Below, one piece after another: positions 36,402 through 41,408 of a stretch of 41,408 bases of DNA; within the stretch, counting starts at the first letter, position 1; the number at the start of each line of letters is the position of its first letter. Below the pieces are notes generated by a model that saw only the letters and a list, made by a program, of their open reading frames with translations, was not told the origin of the DNA and ran no database searches. Location of the stretch: positions 1 to 41,408 of the forward strand of contig JAQCYU010000021.1 of assembly GCA_027682925.1 (NCBI GenBank), read 5' to 3'. The translations under genes were made by a program, and so were the position numbers. The stretch is from Coriobacteriaceae bacterium AF45-21. Lineage in GTDB: Bacteria > Actinomycetota > Coriobacteriia > Coriobacteriales > Coriobacteriaceae.

Positions 36402-38476
36402 TTACTTAGCGCGACCCTCCTCATAGCGCTCGACCAGCTTGGCCTGAACGTCATAAGGCACCTGCTCATAGCCTGCGGGCTTCATGGTAAAGTCGCCCGT
36501 ACCACGCGTGATAGAGCGCAGGCGCGTCGAATAATCCGTCAGCTCGGCCAGCGGCGCCTGGGCAATGACCACGGTATCGCCGCGCTCATCGGTCTCCATG
36601 CCCGTCACGCGACCGCGCGAGGCCGAGATATCGCCCATCACGGCGCCGGCGTAGCTCTCGGGGATCGTCACCGTGATTTCCTCGATGGGCTCTAGCACCA
36701 CCGGGTCGGCATCGGCGCACGCCTTGCGCAGGCCGATGCGAGCCGCCGCGCGGAACGCCATCTCGTTGGAGTCGACGCTGTGATACGAGCCATCGTACAC
36801 AGCCACGCGAATGCCCGTGAGCGGATAGCCGGCAATAATACCGTCCTTCATGGTCTCCTGGACACCCTTGTCCACGGCGGGGATCAGCGAGCGCGGAATA
36901 CGGCCACCTACGACCTCGTCCACAAACTCGTAGCCGTCGCTCGTGCCGTCGGGCCCAATGAGCGGCTCAACGCGCAGCCAGCAGTCGCCATACTGACCGG
37001 CACCGCCAGTCTGCTTCTTGTGGCGGCCCTGGGCACTCGCCGTGCGGCGGATGGTCTCGCGATACGGAATGCGGATCGGCACGCTCTTGGCCACGACCTT
37101 GGTGCGATCCTCCAAACGGTTGAGCAGCACCGAAACCTGCGCCTCACCAACGGCGGAGATAATGGTCTGGCCAGTCTCCTCGTCGCGGTCGATGCTCATG
37201 GTCGGATCAGCCTTGCAGGCCTTCTCGATAAACGTGTAGAGCTTCTCTTCGTCCCCGCGATTCTCGGCCTCGATGGCAATGCGGTACTGCGAGTTGGGAA
37301 ACTTAAACGCCGCAGCCTCGACCTTACCGGTAATCGAGAGCGTGTCACCCGTCTCGGCCGCCAGCTTGGGCGCCACGATGATGTCACCGGCATAAGCGTG
37401 GCCAACCTCGGTCATATCGCGGCCGCACATCACATACAGGTGGGCCAGACGATCGCTCTTGCGGGTACGCGCGTTGATCAGCTCAAGACCCGGCTCAAGC
37501 GTGCCCGTCAGCACCTTGATAAAGCTGATGCGGCCCTGCTGCGGATCGGCCAGCGTCTTAAACACAAACGCCACCGGACGGTCATCGTCACTCGAGATCT
37601 TAAGCGAATCGCCGTCGATAAGCGGCATCTCACCGTAGTCGGTCGGCGCCGGGAAGTACGTCGCGATGTCGTCCATCAGCGAGTTGACGCCCTGCTCCTT
37701 AATGCAATCGCCCGCAAAGACCGGCACAAAGATGCGCTCGGCAATCGCCTTCGACAGCAAGCCCTCAAGCTCCTCCTGCGTCAGCGTCTCCTCGCCTTCC
37801 AGGTACTTCATCATCAGCTCATCGTCGGCCTCGGCCACCAACTCGCACAGATGGTCATGGGCCTCCTCGGCCTGGGCACGATACTCCTCGGGAATCTCCG
37901 ACTCAACGGCTTCGGTGCCGTTGCAATGGCGCGCTTCATGCGCACCAGGTCGATGATGCCGTCAAAGTCCTCGCCCTCGCCCCAGGGAAGGGTCACGGCG
38001 CCCAGGCGCGTGCCAAAGCGCTCCTGCAGCAGGTCCATCGTGGTCGCAAAGCTGGCCTCGGAGCGCGACAGGCGGTTTACGAACACCGCACGTGCCAGAC
38101 GCAGGTCCTCGGCGGCATACCAGAGCTTAACCGTCGTAGGCTGCGGGCCGGCCTCGGCGTCGACCACAAACAGAGCCGTCTCGCAGACGCTCATCGCGGC
38201 AAAGGCGTCGCCGATAAAATCGGGGTAGCACGGGGCATCGAGCACGTTGATGCGGGCGTCCTTCCAGTCGATCGGCGCGATGGTCGTCGAGATGGAAAAC
38301 GCACGCTTGACCTCTTCGGGGTCATAGTCGAGCGTGGGCTTGGTGCCGTCGTGTCCGCCCAAGCGGGCGGTCTTGCCAGAAAGGTGGAGCATGGCCTCGG
38401 CGAGTGAGGTCTTGCCCACCCCGCCTTGGCCTACGAGCACCACGTTCCTTACGTTACCGGTCTTGGGAGCACCCAT
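36402..38476 (-). CDS. Elongation factor G-like protein with altered GTPase motifs, frameshifted
   Basis: An EF-G paralogue of about 690 residues. The P-loop is intact (VGQGGVGKTSL, residues 14-24). The G3 motif reads LDAPCYPDF, where EF-G has DTPGHxDF, and the G4 motif reads VNRLSRSEASF, where NKMDRxxADF is expected, so the guanine-specifying Asp is replaced by Ser. Domain II (GRISFIKVLTGTLEPG), domain III (GEAQVSVLLNRLED), domain IV (QTGGAGQYGDCWLRVEPL) and domain V (SASRGRVTGMETDERGD) are all recognisable. A G is missing near 37926 (AIATG should continue TEAVESEIPEEY). The start MGAPKTGN at 38476 has GGAGG six bases upstream. It is not next to rpsL/rpsG and is not the housekeeping fusA. 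Confidence 0.88.
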
Positions 38477-38715
38477 GATGACCTCCTTGCAGGGCCGCGC
38501 GCAATGCGCGACGCCAACGGGGAGAGTTCGCGGTCGGTGCCGTCCCGGGAGCAGCATGGTCGGCAGCCGAGCCGACTCACCCTCCAAATGTCCTATGCCA
38601 CCACCCTACCCTCACGGGCGACCGTCCATGCACACCTTTCGGCACACGTATGAATACAGGCGGCGAGAGGAAGAGACAAGTTTGTGAGGCGATTATTGAA
38701 CCCCGTCGATGCAAA

Positions 38716-38753
38716 CAAAAAGCCGACACAGACCGTAAGACCTGCGGCGGCTT
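38716..38753 (-). terminator. Rho-independent terminator of the amino-acid ABC operon
   Basis: aagccgccgcag pairs with ctgtgtcggctt on the minus strand, with two mismatches, followed by tttttg. It lies 34 bases past the ATPase stop. The rest of 38477-38786 shows no gene. Confidence 0.75.
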
Positions 38754-38786
38754 CGCCTCAATTAATAGTTGAGTAAATACCTGAGC

Positions 38787-39551
38787 CTATCCCTCGATAC
38801 GGCTCAAGAACTCACGGGTGCGCTGCTCACGCGGATGGTCGATGACCTGCTCGGCAGGACCCTCCTCGACAATGCGGCCGCCATCCATAAAGACCACGCG
38901 GTCGGCAACATCGCGCGCAAACTGCATTGCGTGGGTCACGATCACCATCGTCATGTTCTGCGCCGCCAAGTCCTTAATGACACGCAGCACCTCGGCCGTC
39001 AGCTCGGGGTCGAGCGCCGAGGTCGGCTCGTCAAAGAACAGGATCTCCGGGTCGAGCGCTAGGGCGCGGGCAATACTCACGCGCTGCTGCTGACCGCCCG
39101 AAAGCTCACACGGCACCTTGTTCTCGTTGCCCGTCAGCCCCATTTGCGCAATCAACTCGCGCGCACGAGCTTCCGCCTGCTCGCGCGGGCGCTTAAGCAC
39201 GCGGATCGGCGCGTCGATGATGTTTTTCATCACGGTATAGTGCGGGAACAGGTTGTAATTTTGGAACACCAGGCCGAATCGCGAGCGTGCCCGCTTGGAC
39301 ACATCGCCCTTCGCATATATCGCACCCGATCCCGCATCCGTCGCAACCACAAGGTCGCCAAACGAGAGCGAGCCTCCGTCGAGTGTCTCGAGCAGCGTGG
39401 CACACCGCAGCAGCGTGGACTTGCCGCCACCCGAAGGCCCGATAATCGCCACGACCTCGCCACGCTTCACCTCAAGCGAGATGTCCTTGAGCACCTCATT
39501 GCCGCCAAACGCCTTACGCGCGTTCGATATATTCATTACCGAATTAATCAT
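38787..39551 (-). CDS. glnQ: Amino-acid ABC transporter ATP-binding protein (GlnQ/HisP type)
   Basis: A 254-residue importer ATPase. Walker A GPSGGGKST, Q-loop LVFQNYNLFPHYTV, signature LSGGQQQRVSIARAL, Walker B ILFFDEPTSALDPE and switch His in VTHAMQFARDVAD are all canonical for the polar-amino-acid class. The start at 39551 overlaps the permease stop by 8 bases. A second in-frame ATG follows five codons later. Neither has a Shine-Dalgarno sequence, so coupled translation is likely. It is the last gene of the operon binding protein, permease, ATPase. Confidence 0.95.
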   Translation of the reverse strand: MINSVMNISNARKAFGGNEVLKDISLEVKRGEVVAIIGPSGGGKSTLLRCATLLETLDGGSLSFGDLVVATDAGSGAIYAKGDVSKRARSRFGLVFQNYNLFPHYTVMKNIIDAPIRVLKRPREQAEARARELIAQMGLTGNENKVPCELSGGQQQRVSIARALALDPEILFFDEPTSALDPELTAEVLRVIKDLAAQNMTMVIVTHAMQFARDVADRVVFMDGGRIVEEGPAEQVIDHPREQRTREFLSRIEG

Positions 39552-40197
39552 GGTAGTAATCCAATTTTTTCTCGGCGGCGCCCAGCAGCATCTCGACGAC
39601 GAAGTTAAAGACCCAGTAAATCAGCGCCGCGATCGCAAACGGCACCATGCTCACCTGCGAGGCGACCAGCGCCTTGGCCGTCGAGAACATCTCACCCACG
39701 CCAATGGCAAACGCCAGCGACGTGTCCTTGACCAGCGTGATGATCTCGTTGCCCATCGCCGGCAGAATACGCTTGGCGACCTGCGGCATCACGATATACA
39801 GAAACGTCTGCATGCGCGAATAGCCCAGCACCTCGGCTGCCTCGTATTGACCGCGCGGAATGGACTGCAGGCCCGAGCGATAGATCTCGGCAAAGTAACC
39901 GGCGTAGTTGATGATGAACGCCACGACGCACGCCGTCCATTTGGAATCGGGCGTGAGCGAGATGCCGAACACGTAGTACGGCGCAAAGTAGATGGCAAAC
40001 ATCTGTAGCATGAGCGGCGTGCCGCGCATCACCGAAATATAGATGCGCGCAATCCAGCGAAGTGGCGCAATTTTACTCATGCGCATGAACGCCACGGGGA
40101 TTCCCAGTGGAATCGACCCCAGCAGCGTCAGCACAAACAACTGCAAGCTGACCAAGAATCCCTGGCCAAGCATCTGCATCATGACCTGAATAGACAA
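39544..40197 (-). CDS. Amino-acid ABC transporter permease (HisM/GlnP type)
   Basis: An inner-membrane permease of about 217 residues. The membrane domain starts GFLVSLQLFVLTLLGSIPLG and carries the family stretches PLRWIARIYISVMRGTPLMLQ and the EAA loop RSGLQSIPRGQYEAAEVLGYSRMQTF, followed by MPQVAKRILPAMGNEIITLVKDTSLA. The start is uncertain: the TTG at 40197 has AAGAGAG upstream, the ATG at 40182 has only AGG close by, and an earlier TTG at 40236 lies inside the upstream hairpin flank. A single permease gene implies a homodimer. Confidence 0.93.
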   Translation of the reverse strand: MSIQVMMQMLGQGFLVSLQLFVLTLLGSIPLGIPVAFMRMSKIAPLRWIARIYISVMRGTPLMLQMFAIYFAPYYVFGISLTPDSKWTACVVAFIINYAGYFAEIYRSGLQSIPRGQYEAAEVLGYSRMQTFLYIVMPQVAKRILPAMGNEIITLVKDTSLAFAIGVGEMFSTAKALVASQVSMVPFAIAALIYWVFNFVVEMLLGAAEKKLDYYHD

Positions 40198-40240
40198 CCC
40201 AAGCTCTCTTTCACGGTAACGGAACAGCGAACCCAATGCT

Positions 40241-40351
40241 AAAGCGGGTTTTCCAGGTGCCCAAGTTTGCCGTGAAAGAGGAGCGCCGCGTACTAAATGT
40301 ACGCAAGCGACGGTTTGAACGGCAAAATCGGGTGCCTGGGAAAGCCGCTAT
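40241..40351. repeat. Large imperfect hairpin, family C copy 2
   Basis: The left arm 40241-40273 (aaagcgggttttccagg...tttgccgt) pairs with 40319-40351 (acggcaaaatcgggtgcctgg...). The core gtgaaagaggagcg, gcgtac-taaat-gtacgc, agcgacgg matches the element at 30702-30800. It spans the stop codon of the binding-protein gene and the gap to the permease. Confidence 0.85.
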
Positions 40352-41196
40352 TTGAGAACCCAGTTGTCGAAGGAAAGACCATAGCTTGAATACTTGTCGC
40401 ACAGGTCCTTGACTGTGCCGTCCTCGTAGAGCGCCTTGAGCGACTCGGTCACGGCGTCGGCCGACTTGGTGTCGCCCTTCTTAAAGCCGACGGCGTAGTG
40501 CTCGCTGGACAGCGGCTCATCAAGCTGCGTATAAGCATCAGGCTTGGCGGCAAGCTGATACTGGGCAATCGAAAGGTCGCAAGCCACGGCATCGACCGCG
40601 CCGCTCTCGAGCTGCATAAAGGCCGTGTTGTACTCGCCGATCGTGTCGAGCGTGGCAAACGTCGCCGCCAGATCCTTCTGGTCACCCTCAAGCACGTCCT
40701 GCGCAGCGGAATCAGTCTGGGTAATCACAGTCTTGCCGGCAAGATCGTCCCAGCCCTTGATGCCCGCATCTTTCTTTACCACCAGCACCTGCTCGTTGAG
40801 CATGTACGGCTCGGAGAACGTGTAGTCGTCCTCACGGCCCTCCATGGTAAAGCCGTTCCAGATGCAGTTGATGGCGCCCGAGTTAAGCAGCGTATCCTTG
40901 GCGTCCCAGTCGATGGCCTCGTATTTGACCTCCCAGCCCTGCTTATCGGCAACAGCCTTGGCCAGATCGAGATCAAAGCCGGTGTACTCGCCATCGTCGC
41001 CCACAAAGCCGTACGGAGGATAGGACTTATCAAAGCCCACCACGAGCTTCTTGGACTCCGCAGCGCCCTTCACGTCCTTGGCTGCAGCGGAACCCTTATC
41101 GGCACCACCGCCGCAACCGACAAGACCAAGGCCAAGCACCATGGCGAGCGAGCCGGCTAGACCAACAAACTGACGACGAGACATATCGGTATTCAT
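40348..41196 (-). CDS. Amino-acid ABC transporter substrate-binding lipoprotein
   Basis: A 282-residue extracellular binding protein. The N-terminus combines a twin-arginine-like motif (MSRRQFVGLAG) with a hydrophobic stretch and lipobox LVGC, so the mature protein is lipid-anchored. The SBP_bac_3 fold follows: KKLVVGFDKSYPPYGFVGDDGEYTGFDLDLAKAVA, VKYEAIDWDAKDTLLNSG, CIWNGFTMEGREDDYTFSEPY, and the C-terminal KALYEDGTVKDLCDKY. Polar amino acids are the likely ligand class, and the exact ligand is unknown. The start MNTDMSRRQF at 41196 has GGGGG eight bases upstream. It is the first gene of the operon. Confidence 0.95.
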   Translation of the reverse strand: MNTDMSRRQFVGLAGSLAMVLGLGLVGCGGGADKGSAAAKDVKGAAESKKLVVGFDKSYPPYGFVGDDGEYTGFDLDLAKAVADKQGWEVKYEAIDWDAKDTLLNSGAINCIWNGFTMEGREDDYTFSEPYMLNEQVLVVKKDAGIKGWDDLAGKTVITQTDSAAQDVLEGDQKDLAATFATLDTIGEYNTAFMQLESGAVDAVACDLSIAQYQLAAKPDAYTQLDEPLSSEHYAVGFKKGDTKSADAVTESLKALYEDGTVKDLCDKYSSYGLSFDNWVLK

Positions 41197-41214
41197 GGTG
41201 TTCCCCCTTGGTGG

Positions 41215-41234
41215 CACTTTAGTTAGGTAAAGTG
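41215..41234 (-). promoter_or_regulatory. Candidate operator in the binding-protein leader
   Basis: cacttta (41215-41221) and taaagtg (41228-41234) form a perfect inverted repeat with a 6-base spacer. The related palindrome cactttagtg lies at 41259-41268 inside the promoter spacer. Two copies suggest a repressor binding site. Confidence 0.55.
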
Positions 41235-41252
41235 AGTCATGTAACGTTCAGA

Positions 41253-41281
41253 ATCATACACTTTAGTGAGATGGAGTACAA
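41253..41281 (-). promoter_or_regulatory. Promoter of the amino-acid ABC operon
   Basis: On the minus strand TTGTAC (41281-41276) and TATGAT (41258-41253) are 17 bases apart, a sigma-70-like arrangement with a good -10 and a weak -35. The ABC binding-protein start is 57 bases downstream. Confidence 0.6.
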
Positions 41282-41317
41282 GGGAGGGCTTGCCCGGCGT
41301 GGGCGGGGAGCGGCGCG

Positions 41318-41408
41318 TAATTAAGTTTCCTGCTCTACAGTCCTGCGCAAGACGGAAAGCACATTAAGTGCTTTCCTTTGCGTGCGGAACTCGCGACAAA
41401 CTTAATTA
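41318..41408. repeat. 91-bp element with 11-bp terminal inverted repeats and an internal hairpin
   Basis: taattaagttt (41318-41328) and aaacttaatta (41398-41408) are perfect inverted repeats. Inside, ggaaagcac (41354-41362) and gtgctttcc (41368-41376) form a perfect 9-bp hairpin, extended by gcgcaag/tttgcgt. The element ends at the window edge and may continue. Confidence 0.7.

Noticed and set aside
36780..38228. Plus-strand open frame of 482 codons opposite the EF-G-like gene
   Set aside because: It is a high-GC shadow frame. The minus-strand gene has intact EF-G domains II to V.

Overview
ORGANISM. The window is GC-rich (about 60%) with strong AGGAGG-type ribosome binding sites. Its content is LemA, a short-form serine acetyltransferase, a transketolase split into two genes, fructose-type PTS, an asymmetric heterodimeric ABC exporter and a sortase-type LRR/Cna-B surface protein. 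This fits a Gram-positive gut anaerobe of the Coriobacteriia, most likely Collinsella. That placement rests on gene content and protein style, not on a marker-gene search.

LAYOUT. 1-5215 (-): a very large secreted adhesin running off the left edge (signal peptide, BspA-type leucine-rich repeats, beta-helix repeats, Cna_B domains, DUF11-like domain), broken by several frameshifts and a 55-bp tandem duplication. 5475-7253 (-): TadA joined in frame to glycerate kinase. 7305-7394: tRNA-Ser(TGA). 7398-8745: TetR regulator and divergent LemA. 9223-12139: IlvE, DedA protein, serine acetyltransferase. 12253-16483 (-): marR plus the two halves of an ABC exporter. 16665-19711: a small unknown protein, nitroreductase, a membrane protein and an unusual Fis-type regulator. 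19978-21907: YeiH-family transporter and divergent GntR regulator. 22028-23875: GlmS. 24029-24368: a repeat-packed intergenic region. 24433-27503: LacI regulator, HAD phosphatase, LarE. 27646-33734 (-): a six-gene sugar operon (PTS IIBC, GatZ/KbaZ-like protein, transaldolase, transketolase N and C halves, PTS IIA) with a divergent LacI regulator. 35290-36272: secreted DNA/RNA endonuclease. 36402-38476 (-): EF-G-like protein. 38787-41196 (-): amino-acid ABC transporter.

HOW THE GENES WORK TOGETHER. The sugar operon reads as import and phosphorylation of a ketose-type sugar, rearrangement by the GatZ-like enzyme, and feeding into non-oxidative pentose-phosphate chemistry. The marR/ABC block is a self-regulated exporter. 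The amino-acid transporter has the order binding protein, permease, ATPase.

CAVEATS. About a dozen otherwise conserved genes each carry what looks like a missing single base, mostly inside G or C doublets. This is more likely consensus error than real gene decay. Such genes are given as one corrected span and marked frameshifted. Several families of palindromic intergenic repeats are the most distinctive non-coding feature of the window.
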